Below, one piece after another: positions 23,515 through 34,690 of a stretch of 64,000 bases of DNA. The notes under the pieces were generated by a model. It ran no database searches. It saw only the letters and a program-made list of their open reading frames with translations, and was not told where the DNA came from. The stretch lies in NCBI RefSeq assembly GCF_030936135.1, contig NC_082610.1:18486428-18550427 (forward strand). Direction: 5' to 3'. The stretch comes from Gavia stellata (Eukaryota; Chordata; Aves; Gaviiformes; Gaviidae). A program made the position numbers and the translations under genes. Within the stretch, counting starts at the first letter, position 1; every line of letters starts with the position of its first letter.

Positions 23515-24044
23515 TTAGCTCCATGCCATCTTCCTTGACAGGGAGTGCTTCAGGCACGTGATGTTGATGCCCCCATGCTGCAGGGACATCTCCAAACCCA
23601 CCAGCAGGTCCTGATGACACTCCTGGATGTTCAGCGGGTACCGTGCCCCCATGAACTCGTAGGCTGCCAGCAGCCTTATGCTGTGCTTGACCATCAGGTA
23701 CTGAATGACCTAGAGAGTAACCATCCCTGCAGTGGATGAGGACACGCTTCCCTCTCTCCAGTGAAGCTTCATTGCACTCGATGTCCCGGAAGCAGGTTTG
23801 CCCCATTTTGTGATGATCCGCATGGAGTGGAGCTTCGATATCAACCTTGAGGCGTGACCAGCTGTGCCTGAACCCTCCCCGTTGGCACAGGCAGGGGATG
23901 ACACTCAGGCTGTGGTCACTGGGCCGGCTGCTCATGTCAATGACACTGTCAATGCTGTTGGTGCACAGTGCCTGCCCGCCCGCTGTAGGCAGCGTTGAGA
24001 TTCCCCAGGTAGATGCAGTAGGTTATCTGAGCGATGATGGGTCC
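23515..24044 (-). pseudogene. Decayed dual-specificity-phosphatase-like gene
   Basis: The minus strand carries three adjoining pieces of one phosphatase-fold protein in different frames. The first is PIIAQITYCIYLGNLNAAYS (about 23975-24044, preceded by TTCACAG like a 3' splice site). The second begins ALCTNSIDSVIDMSSRPSD and runs on to GKRVLIHCRDGYS (about 23710-23972). The third begins VIQYLMVKHSIRLLAAYEF and ends SRKMAWS at a stop (23515-23709). IxYCIYLGNLNAA is the usual DSP opening strand, and VLIHCRDGYS is the P-loop HCxxGxS. The frames change at a GGCAGGCA 4-bp tandem duplication (23969-23976) and right after the P-loop, where about 11 bases appear missing. The catalytic Arg position of the P-loop is not preserved. 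Read as a lost host gene, or one exon of it. A chance origin is very unlikely given three matching pieces in order. The exact DUSP member is not identified. Confidence 0.62.
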
Positions 24045-27000
24045 TGTGAAGGGCGAACATGCAGGCTTTCCTGGTTTTGGACCAGCGGGCTCCTCAGGAT
24101 GCGGGTTCTTCTTCCAGCTCCCCCTGAGGGGTTTCTTGTAGCTGGCATGGGGCAGGGGACTGGAATTGGGCTTGGATCCCCACAACAGCAGCAAGAAGAT
24201 GGATAAGCAGCTGGAGAGCTTTGCCTTGGAAGGGGAGTCCGCTGGACAAGGCAGAGGAGGAGCAGGGGTGGGACTGGATCTGAGGGCACAAGAAGGGGAT
24301 GCCCGTGCCAGGGACCCTGTGCTGTGGGCTGCCCCTCCACTCTCAGCCTCTTCCATCTGCAAAGAAAAGGAAAGGACTGGTGAGACCACAGAAATTCATC
24401 TCTCCAGCTGCATAAACAAGGAGGCACAAGCTGGCAGCTGGCTTTGCCCAAGGCAGCACTTGGAGACACTAGAGGCCCTGAAGACCTTGCACGTCACCAG
24501 CCCAAATACCCAGCCATCCTCTTCCCCCAGGACAGGCACAAAATCACCGTGAAGGCTCACCTGGACCTGCAGAGCGCTCTGCCAGTCCTGGGGTGCCCAC
24601 TTGCTGGAGCAGTTGTGCCCTCCTGCTGATGGCACTAAGCAGAGTGACCGGTGTGTCCTGCCAGGCTGTACGGCTACGGACACCACATCCCCACCCTTCT
24701 CTTCATGCACTTCACTTTTATTCACCACCAAGTTTGGAGAAGAGCCTGTAGGAACAGAACAACTCCATAGGGACACACACAAGTACTTCACAGGCAGGTG
24801 CTTTCGATAAAAACACCGGCCTTGAAGAGAAACACGGCATTTTAATGATCCCTTCCACTCCAGAGGAACACTCTTTGGTGTGGGCTGCTGGAGGGGTTTG
24901 CTGGAGCCAGGAGGAAGGACTGAGTTTCAAACTGAAAACACGAAGGGATGAAGAGCAGCTGCAGGGAGAGAGCAGCTAACAGCAAACCCCTCCGGATGAA
25001 GCCCCTTCTGACCACAGTAGCACCCGGGGGCTCCAGTCTCCAGTGATGGAGAGGCTGCGTTCATAGCCAGGGTTAGGATCGCTCGGTTCCCAGCTCAGCC
25101 CCGGGCAGAGATCTCGCTCCTTGCAGGAGCTTTTCCCACTCCTACCCAGGACACTTGGACCAGAAGGTGCCTCAGACCCTGCCACAGCCCGGCCCTTTCT
25201 CCACGGCCCCAGGCTGAGTTGGCAGGTCCTCTGGAAAGCCAACAGTCAACACCTCTGCCCGATGGTGGTCCGTGCCCAGGTCTCCAGCAGCTGAGGTGAT
25301 CCCTCCGGCATTCCCACCGAGCCTGCCCCTGGATAGTATTACCACAGTGACCTGACACAATCCTCCGTGAGTCTGCGCGTCCTCAAACCCTGCTAAAGAC
25401 CAGGACGTGACCCAGAACGTGCCTGGAGAACAGCCTGAGACCTCTCTGTGCTCAAATGAGTATGGTTGCAATGTGTCTTCGCTCTCAAAAGGTCTTTCAG
25501 TCTCTGTGCCAAAACGAAGCAGCAGTGAGAACACTGTGTTAGTAAAAAAAAACTGGCCATAGAGCTAAAAAAAAAAAAAGCACAATAAAGCACAAAGCTC
25601 TTCTCTTCCCAAGGTCAGCGACTGTCCTACAAACCAGTGGCCACGTAGGGAATGATTCTCCAGAAATTATCCATTTCAAGCTCACTGGCTTTTTGCAAGT
25701 GCTGTGTGACCCCAGACACCACAATTTATAAAAAAGCTGGGAACTGCAAAGACCCTCAGCAGCCTCACCTACCTGCACAAGGCTGAGAGCAAACCATGGG
25801 AGAAGACAGCTGCAAGGCAATGGGCCTCTGGAAGGTCTTCTGGAGGTGCTTCGCAATCAGGCCTGGGAAGAGAGAGGATGAGCTCAGACTAAGAGAGGGC
25901 TGAGCCAGGAAAACTCAACACCCAAACCCATCGAGCATCTCTCAACACCATCCCCCATGCTGCTTACTTCAGGGTGTATCTGAGACAAGAGTTTTCCCCT
26001 ATGGAGCCAGACCTGAGGTTAGCACATACCCAAAAGTCAGGGGTGGTGTGGGATGAGTGCAACCAAAGCAGAGAGACCTTCAGAGGATTTTGTTTCTGGC
26101 CTTTGCAGATGTGAACGTGTCCTTTGTCACATCCAGAGTGAAGTTCCCCACCAGCTTTTTATAACACCAAGGCCAAGTGTTTTAACTGGGCTGTCTTAAG
26201 TGACGCCCTTCATGCCAAAATTCAGGTTGCTATGTCAAAACTGCTCTGACTTTTATGTAAGTTAAGAGGAAAATGCTCTCCATCCAGGGCAAACCCAGAT
26301 GCCGAATGGGCAGAAACCTCCACCTGAGCCAGCTGCCTCCTTCACAGGCAATGAGAAGAACTGGCTCTTACAAGGGTGCAATTCTTCTTCTCATCCTAAA
26401 CGAATGATTCACTACTCAAAGTGCTCGTTTCCCACAGAGAGCTTGCTGCCCCCAGATAACTGGCTCAGACAGGGGCATGTGCAATGTCCATGTTTATGAG
26501 CAGGGTGATGAAACACTCATTTTCAAAACTACCATCTTCCCAGACACCGCTCACAGGACTTAAAATAAGATATGGGTTGGGGTGTTTGCAGGTCAAGACC
26601 TCATTTCAGCTCAGCTGAACTCCTATTCCTAATTGACTTTGTGCTTGTTTCTGCTCAAATTGAACTGCGGTAAGTGCCCGCAGGGGTTTCATCACCTTTG
26701 TGTGAAGTTAGGAAGGCTGGTTGAGAAATCCCCATCTTGTTGACGTGCAACAAGTCATCACAGATGGGTACCTGTAACACTGAGCTTCTTTGGGGGGCAT
26801 CTTTTGCCCGGCAGCATGACAGCAAAGAAACCCCAGCTCCATCCTCCTGAGACCTGAAATATGGAGAAATGGGAGGTTTGGTTTTTTAGGTCTGCCCACA
26901 AAGTTCAAATGGAAGGAGCCATTGGGGAGCATCTCCACGCACCCATTATCAGTCCTGTTCCTCGGATGGGACTGTTTGGGGCAGGAGGCTGCTACTCCAC

Positions 27001-27159
27001 GAGGGAAACCCTCCTCCCTTCTTGTCCATGGCAGTGAAAGGTACACCAGGATGTAAAGTGGTCCTAAAAACACCTCTGTGTCACCAGACTGATCCAGAAA
27101 GAAAAGAAGCCCAGTCTGGGGCAGGAACAGTCCCAGATGCAAGAGCTCCAGCAGCAGTC

Positions 27160-27259
27160 GGGGCAGGGGCAAGGGGGCAGAGAAAAGAGGTAGGGGCAGG
27201 GGAAAGGGGGAAAAGGGTAAAAAAAGGGGATAGGAAAAGGAGTAGAGATAAGGGTAGGG
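27160..27259 (+). repeat. Polypurine tract (G/A-rich, about 100 bp)
   Basis: Almost every base is G or A, in runs such as GGGGCAGGGGCAAGGGGGCAG and GGGGAAAGGGGGAAAAGGG. Such tracts can form G-quadruplex or triplex DNA. They also explain the long artificial open frames over them. Confidence 0.7.
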
Positions 27260-30200
27260 CTCCTTGCCTCTCTCTAAGAAACTGAAAGGCACATCCACAG
27301 CAGACTCGGCCAGGGTAGAGGAGGAAGCAATCGCCCTGAAAGGCAGCGGTGCACCATCCCGCAGCCCCCGTCCCGCTCCTCTCTCAACTTCAGCACAAAG
27401 CCGCCCTCCCCTCCCTCCCATGCACCTCCCCCAGAGCCCCCAGCACCCAGGCACGACCTCTTCCCTCCACCCCTTTCCCACCAGTGCCCAGCAGGCTGGC
27501 TCTCCCAGCACCCCTCCCCAGCACCCCCCTTTCCCACCGGAGTTTCCCAGAGGCCGCTTGGCCGACTGCAGCCATCCCTCCCATCCCACACCATGCAGGA
27601 CCCTTCAAGCAAAGCTTCCCCCCTCTCCTGCCATGGTGCTTTACCGCAGGCAAGGGCAGGATGCCAGGGCCCGCTGGGGGCTGGCGGCTGCCCCCCATCT
27701 CCCCCAAGCAGCCCTCCCTGGGGAACCGGCACTGGGACAGCGTGCTGAGCAGACTGAAAGGTGTAGTTTCAGTAGGAAGCGTGCCCCTGGGCCCCCCGAG
27801 AGCGTGTGGCACACGGCGGGGCTCTGGGCAGGGGGAGGCTGGCTGCAGCCCTCACCGCCTCGCCTCCCCAAATGTGCTCCGGCTGAGGGGTACTGGCTTT
27901 CCTCCCACCCACCTTGCAAACCGCTGTGGCAGCTGACGACCCTTGCGTGGGGCCTCCCTCCAGCCAGCGTCCTCCCCACAGCAAACCCGGGACCCCAGCT
28001 CCTTTGCAAAAGCCTCCAACAAAAACCAACCAACCTCTTGCTTTGCCTCTGGGTTTTGAGCCTGGAGGCATCCTCATGTATATCCCTCTGCAACCACAAA
28101 GGCTAAAAATGTGCTTTAAAAGAAAAAGCTGCAAACCTGCATAAGACCCTGCAAATCCAGGAGCCGGAGCTTTTAAAAAAGAAACCGTTGCATGGCAAAG
28201 TACACGTTTCCCCATAAAATTGTGAGATATAATGATGCTAGTTACCGAATATTTATAAAACAGGCACACTTGCTCCTTGTGAGAAAAGCTTAGATACTCT
28301 CCAGCTCTCAAAAACTGTGAGACTAGCCAAAAAAAAAATCTGTGGCTGGAGGACAGCCAGCACATACCCAGGCTGAACGATGACAGCCCATAATCACTTT
28401 TTTCTCATGGCAGATGACTGGCAACAAGCACATATAAGGCTCAGCCTTCTCCTGGTGCAGCTCTCCTGTTTGATTTCCTGAAGTGCAGGGGCAAATATCA
28501 TAAAATTCACTGAATGAGGGAATAATTCACTTTGGGAGGGACTTCTGGAGGTCAGAAGTCTTGGATCTGGATGTAAATAATTGAGATTATAAATCTTAAT
28601 AGCAAACAGCTCAATTTTCAGTACTTCTTGTCTCCTTTAACAGCCCTCTGCCTGGCCCAAGCCCTGCTTTTTGCCTTGCCACCATCCCACAAAGCTGCTA
28701 ATCAAATGCAGAAGGACTGTCCCTTGCACTAAGCAGAGGAACAAACTCCACCCAGACACCTGGCACCATGCAGACTGGCTTTGGATATCTGCTTTTGCCC
28801 CCCTAACCCACCAGCAAAACCCCCTTTGCCCCTGTGGTGCAGGATCAAGCTGGCTCCTGCCTCCTGCAAAAAGCCACGTGAACACCTCCAGCATCACTGC
28901 CCCGGTGCCAACTGGCTCTGCGGCAATGGGAACGGGGTTGAACCTGAGCATCACAGCTTTCTCTCCCTCTCGCACATGCATTCCATCTCCAGAAGAAGAA
29001 ATCTTGGCTGGTGAGGCTCTACGGGTGCCACAGATGAGACGACACAGAGACCCAGCTTGGAGGATGTACCTGCCCTGCCCTCTAGATGCAGACTGGGGAA
29101 TCCAGCACAGACGCAAGCTGAGGAGGAGTTGGTTTCCTCCTCTAACTTCTCATTGCATCTTCCACTGGAGAATCCTTCTGCTCCAGGCCCTCCAAGCACA
29201 CAAGGAGCATCAGTCGGGCAGGAGATGGTTGGACATCTGGCCTTGGTGAATGGGGGACAACTGGCTTTGCCAAGGCCAAGGTGAAAAGGAGATGCTTGCC
29301 CATGAGATGGGGCCATCGTCCTTCCCGTGAATAGGCTCCTGGGAGGGCTGTGTTCACTTTGGGTGAAATAAGCCATAAAACAAAGCCCAGCTCCGCCAGT
29401 CCTGCTTCAAACAGCTGCCAGGAGATACAAAAAGGATCCCGCCGAAGGGGGAGAGCGCTCAAAGCCTTGTTGTAAGAGCACAAGGCAGATTGAGAAGGAA
29501 AAGCAATGACGGAGGAAGAAAGCAGCCTTGGCGGTGCATTAAAAACTGGAACTGGGTGGAGGTCAGCCCCACCCGCTCGCCTCTCCCTCTTGAGCAAACA
29601 AATCAGTTTCCTGAGTTTTACAGCACCAAGGATCAGCTCAGGCTGCCTGGAGCTAGTCCAGCTGGGCGCTGGCTCCTGAGGTCCCCAGCTTCACCCCGAA
29701 AAGTGCCACGGGCTTCTCCCACCGGCTCTGCTCACCTGGGACTGCACCAGCAATTCGGGCTCTGGGCGTAGCAAAGGTGGAGAGAAGAGCAGTGAGCACT
29801 GGTATTGGGGGTAACCTTTCTCAAGGAAGGGATGTCCCTGCACCTTTTTCAACTATGTCCATTTTGGGACTAATATGCACGTGCTTTTATGCCTGGCCCC
29901 ATAAATTGTGTAGTGAACCTCAAGGCCATGACTTCAAAAAAGGGGGCTGGAAAAAGCACACACACAAATAAGAAATGTCTGTTCCCAGCACCTCCAAAAC
30001 CCTTCTGGGGTCCTGCATAGCCCTAAATCACCACACAGCATCACCAAAAAGCAACCTGGCGATGGATTTGGGACCCCAAACCCAATTCAGAGATGTCTTC
30101 GGCACAGCCCATTCCAGCCTGATCTAAGGCTGAGACTGAAGGTTGAGGCTTTAAAGCACCCCTTTACGAGTCTTTCTGAGGTGACTGATTTCCTTCTCCA

Positions 30201-30359
30201 TCTCATGAGCAGCCGCCAGCAGATGCTGTTTCCCCAGCAGAAGCCACACTCCACTCGTTACAGCCATCTCGAAATCACCCTGTCATTTCTTCCCTCCTCA
30301 CAGCCACGGCGAAGCCTGGAGAATATTTATCAAGAAGCAGACGCAGCAGCTTTTTATGG

Positions 30360-30580
30360 TTAAGCTCAGGTCATTAATCTCTATCAAGAGTTTTCATAAC
30401 CTTCCTCAGCTTTACCATGTTTGTTTAACTCTCAGATGGTTGCTCTGTGGAGCTCCGGGTAATTGCAGATTAACTGCTTTTCAATATTAATGGCTCTTCA
30501 TTAATGTGCCGGGCTCTCTCCCCTCCAGAGCCCGGGCGATAGCTATTAGAGCCATGCCAGCATCTCCCTGTGGTGCAAAT
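30360..30580. promoter_or_regulatory. Cluster of homeodomain-type TAAT sites (candidate enhancer)
   Basis: ATTAAT at 30373-30378, TAATTG at 30460-30465, ATTAA at 30469-30473, and two ATTAAT copies 14 bp apart at 30486-30491 and 30500-30505 lie in an A/T-rich island within GC-rich surroundings. It lies about 1.3 kb beyond the SYT8 stop. Conservation is not known; function is inferred. Confidence 0.3.
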
Positions 30581-31823
30581 TACTTTTGTCTTTTGGGCCA
30601 AAATTCCATTATATAAGCCCAAATCTTCTGTGTGCTATGGCTGCTTTGTAGCAGAAGTATTTTGGAACAAGGGTAATTCCCTCCTCCAGCCCAATGCAGG
30701 GAGCTTCCTCCTGCAGATGGCTCAGAGGAGCTGCCCTTGAGCCACCCCAAACTGCAGCACAGTCAAGGACAGTGGCACCTCTCTGATGCCCTCATCCTTC
30801 TCGGAGGGACTGTTACTTATGTAGCCCCCACCCCAAGGCCCCACAAAGCAGGGCAGGGCAGGATATGTGGCCACAAAAACCTGTCAGATTACATGAAACC
30901 TGCCCAGAAGTGACATGGGGGCTGCAACCCAGCCTTCATCAGGGTAGCGTGATCATGGCATGAAAGCAAGAGCCTTAGTCCCTCCACCTTGGCAGCACCT
31001 CCAGGTGCCAGGGGCACAAACCTTGCTGCGTTAGTACTGTAGGACCACGTGGGGTGGATGGAACTGACATTGTGCATCGTCATCTGCATGGTCCATGGAG
31101 ATGGTCACTGGTGAGTCCCATACCCCGAGTCACATCTTGGGGTGCACAAGCCAGCATGGGCTGGGAATGGGCTAAGAGTGAAGCCAGGTGGACAACCAGT
31201 GGCTCATTTTGCTGTCTCATTTAGCCTCTAGCCAGGACACAGAGCATGCTTGTTGCAGGGGCACTAAAGAGCTAGTCCTGTATCTCCAAGACCTTCCTCG
31301 CCAGCCTATCCTCTTTCTCTCCTCTCAAGCCTCTTGGGATGCTTCAAGATCTTGGTCTCGTTTAAAAGCCTTCACAGGACACATAAAGCCTTCCCAAGAG
31401 TTTGCCTCTTGCCGAGTTATTCGCAACCAAAGAAACTTCCCACCCCAGGCTGTCAGCACGTTAATCCTCTGCTTTAAAAATATCAATGGACTCGGTGTTT
31501 TTGCATGAGCTTGAAGCTCTGTGTATTTGTCCCCCTGGCCCATGAGCGGCTGGGATGAGCTGGCTCCTGCGCCCACGCCGTCCCCTCTAGCATCCTCTGC
31601 TTCACGTCCAGCCTTGCCCTGGGGTGCCGAGCTGCCCCGTTCCGGCCATCACACAGGGCATGAGCTGCACCAGCAGGCAGATTATCTCTTGGCCAGAAAA
31701 AGCCCCCAGTCCCCTCTTTGCTGACACTGAGCTGGGACCAACACGTCTAGATGCTGCTGAGCAGAAGCCCCTCACCCCTCTGTAAGCCCTCCATCCTGCC
31801 CCCCGGGTGGAGGAGGATCCCCA

Positions 31824-34673
31824 CTATTTGGGGGGCAGGGACAGCTTGATGTGGGACTTCAGCCCCAGGGCTTTGTCAACCACGTCCGGGGGCTGCAGGA
31901 TGTGCCACTGGGCGAGGGGCCGGCGTGGGTTGGACAGCATGTCAGACCAGTGCCGCAGCTGGTTGCCCGTGGCCCGGCAGCCCAGGAAGAGTTTGCCAAT
32001 GGGCTCGTTCTTGGTCACTTTGTCATGATCCCAGACGGAGATGACCACGTCCACGTTCTAGGGGGGGACACAAGAAAGAGGGTCAGGGAGATGGGGCTTG
32101 CTGCAGCGGGGACCCACTTAGCCCTGGGCACTGCAGGGAAACCCACCTGGATCTGATTGAAAGGCACCTCAAAAACAAACACCTCATTGAAGTAAGGGCT
32201 TAAGGTGTTTTTCTTCACACTTGTCGTCTTCTTCTTCCATTTCTTCCTGTTCAGGATGAGATGCACCTTGACAAAAGGATCTGAGGAGAGAGGACATGGT
32301 TGACAAAAGTGACAATTTTTGACTGAGGAGCTCAGCCATGAAACAGCTTCCCTGGGCCATTCCCAAGCAGAGCATGGCATCCCACTTGTCACTCCTCGTG
32401 GTGAGCATCTACCCCTCTTCCCCTTGCCAGCCACCTCAGAGCTCACCTACCCCTGCCTCCTCCTGCCATGAGCTCCCCATACCATCCAACCATGACATTT
32501 CCTCCTGGGAGATACCTCCAGCTCTGCCCAAAGCTGGAGTATCTGTGCTGGGGAAGGATGGGAGCCAGCCAAGGGCTGGGTATGGTGGTGGGAGAGGGAA
32601 GCAGGTCTCCGCACCGAGAGCTTTCAAGGCTTTGCAGCTCTGGGTGCCATCATTAAGGCCTGGACAGGGGTAGGGAGATCTGAGCACAAGTCCCTGCTGA
32701 CCTGAGAGCCCATGGGAGTCCATCCGCTTCAGCTTCTTGGCTTCCAGGATGACCACCATTAGCTTGCCGGTGCTGGGGACATAGCGCAGCGAGAAGCAGA
32801 TCTCACCCAGCTGCTCTTCCTGATGGAGAGATGCCAGTGATGAGCACCAGGCAGAGGAGCCGGCTCACCTGGGGCTGGAGCACCAGGCTGGACCCAGGTT
32901 TCTTGGGTCTCCCCCACCCTCATGCTTGCCCCCAAAGGGATGCTTCCTGGGGCGGTGGCAAGGGAAGGAAAAGCAACAGCGTGTTCCTCCCGGTAGAGTT
33001 TCCCACCTGCCACGACCAACCTCCACTTTACTGGCCACCGCCAGGTCACTCCACTGCTCGATGACGTGCTGCAGGCTGACACTGGCCAAGGGCAGCCGGA
33101 CCTCACCGATGATGTCATGCTTGGCGAAGCGGTTGAAGTCGTAGACCTGCATCACCAGCGTGGATTCAGGCACCTCTGCCTGGGGTACCTGCAGGGGAGG
33201 ACCCAAAAGCCCGGACTCACTCCTCAGTGGCAGCCCTGCCCCATGGGACAGGGCAGCAGACACAATAACAGGTCTTTCTCTCTGACGCTTCTCCATCTGA
33301 TTGCAAAGGCATTTCCCTCCCTGGAGTGGTTTGTGCCCTGGGAGCAGTGCCCATGCAACTCTCTTGATGGGACCATAAAACCATCGTCAGCTATGGTTTC
33401 CTACCTGGAAAGTGAAGCTCTCATTGAAGACGGGGTTCAGGGTCTTGCGGTAAACCTTGGTCTCGTGCTTCTTCTTCATATCGGACGTTAAGTAGACAAT
33501 CACATACGGATCGGATGTGCCTCCACTGTCCATGGCCTTCAGCTCGGCTGCCTGTTTCACGCCAACTTTCAGCTTAAAAGGAGCGATGCACAAGGTCACC
33601 GGATAAAGGACGGGGCAGATGACTGGGGGCTCAGTGGGAAGCAAGCGAGTGCAGCAGGGAGGACACCTCCATGCCACTTGGGTGTGAAAGCTAGGAGGCT
33701 GTGGGCAGGGGCAAGGTGCAAGAGGATATGGTCCACCTTGGTGGGCAGCAAAGAGGGACCATGCAAGGGCAAAGCCTTTTCCCTGCCGCGCCACAGCCGC
33801 GAGCATCCCCACCTCCTGTGCACGGAAGTTGTACTCAAGGGAGTACTGCAGCTTTCCTCGCCCTGTCTGCTCCGTGCCCTCCTCCAGGTCCTCCATCTCG
33901 GGCTGGACCTGCAGCAGAGAACAGCACTGCCCTCAGGACATGCTTAGCCACGTCCCCGGCCACCACCCTCAGGACCGGGCAGCAGACCTCCAGGGAGGAG
34001 GGAGGTGGGGGAGAGGGGAAAGCAGGACGCACAAGGCAGGCCGTGCTGGAGCCACTGATGGCATGCAAGCTGACTCTTTCTTTCTTCTTGGGCTTCTTCT
34101 TGCCACAGCAGCACCTGATGATGCAGATGAGGAAGAGGAGGAGGACAACAGCCACTGCGACAGCCACAGCAATGAGTGCCCATTTAGGTACTATGCGATG
34201 TTCAGGGAGTGGAGATGGACAGAAGAGTTAAAACCAAGCAAAAAACATGTACAGTGCATTTAAACCCCTTCCTAGTGCTTCAGCCTTAAGGAGTTGTACT
34301 TTCAAAATCGCTCCTATAACCCTGGATAGGCCCCATGCAGGGATGCTGCAGCCGGAGACCATGCCCCAAACAGGCAGCAAGGATGCCCTGCACTCCCAGG
34401 GCGGCACGGTACCACTCTGCAGCATCCCCACCCCAGCGGATCCTGCTGGAAAAAGGGATTTGGAGGGAGGAAGAAGTGGAGATGAAGCCTCAGAGACTGG
34501 GAGCCCCCCTGGATAATGCTGTGCAAGAGAACGGGGCAAGCACCACCATACTCACATGGGATCCAGCTAAGCCAGCTACCCAGGAAGCCCGGCTGAGCCG
34601 TGGTGGCGATGGCTGCAGCACTGCCAGCAAGCGGGGAGGCTGTCACCCTGCCTTTCCTGGCTGCCACTGCCAT
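31824..34673 (-). CDS. SYT8: Synaptotagmin-8 (complete CDS, 8 coding exons)
   Basis: Synaptotagmins are single-pass vesicle proteins with two C2 domains that couple Ca2+ and phospholipid binding to SNARE-driven exocytosis. Coding exons (minus): 34556-34673, 34033-34190, 33813-33908, 33405-33572, 33021-33188, 32702-32819, 32147-32280, 31824-32057. Phases agree and total 397 aa. An intravesicular N-terminus of about 40 residues leads to [14 protein letters not shown], with a membrane helix at 43-64 and then CCC at 66-68 (likely palmitoylated) and a Lys-rich linker. C2A is about 110-236 with [16 protein letters not shown] and KHDIIGE. C2B is about 240-380 with [20 protein letters not shown] and the WHXL end RHWSDML...AQWHIL. 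C2A Ca2+ ligands are D139, D145, D197, N199 and D205, so one Asp is replaced. C2B has D270, D276, D330, D332 and E338. SYT8 rather than another member is inferred from its place between TNNI2 and CTSD. The start at 34673 has context GACATGG; exon 2's donor GTGCGT is not ideal. Confidence 0.9.
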
Positions 34674-34690
34674 GTCTAAGCTGAGGTGAC
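34674..34690 (-). other. SYT8: SYT8 5' UTR part of the start-codon exon
   Basis: TTGTGTCCCCAG at 34702-34691 (minus) looks like a 3' splice site, with 17 bases of UTR before the ATG. This implies a non-coding first exon further upstream, which I could not place. Confidence 0.4.

Larger units (their letters stand above)
24045..31823. other. Gene-poor spacer upstream of the phosphatase relic, downstream of SYT8
   Basis: 7.8 kb. A frame at 24045-24356 opens directly into the phosphatase relic and starts after a good acceptor (TTTGCAG, then ATGGAAGAG), so it may be a further exon of that lost gene; it is Pro/Ser-rich. Otherwise I see a purine tract (27160-27259), a homeodomain-site cluster (30372-30506) and no recognisable gene. 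The long frames near 26.7-28.1 kb follow from G/A- and C-rich composition. Confidence 0.45.

Noticed and set aside
26708-28106. Long open frames on both strands (up to about 290 codons)
   Set aside because: They overlap in several frames, are made of Pro/Ser/Gly/Leu runs from G/A- and C-rich DNA, and show no domain or splice context.
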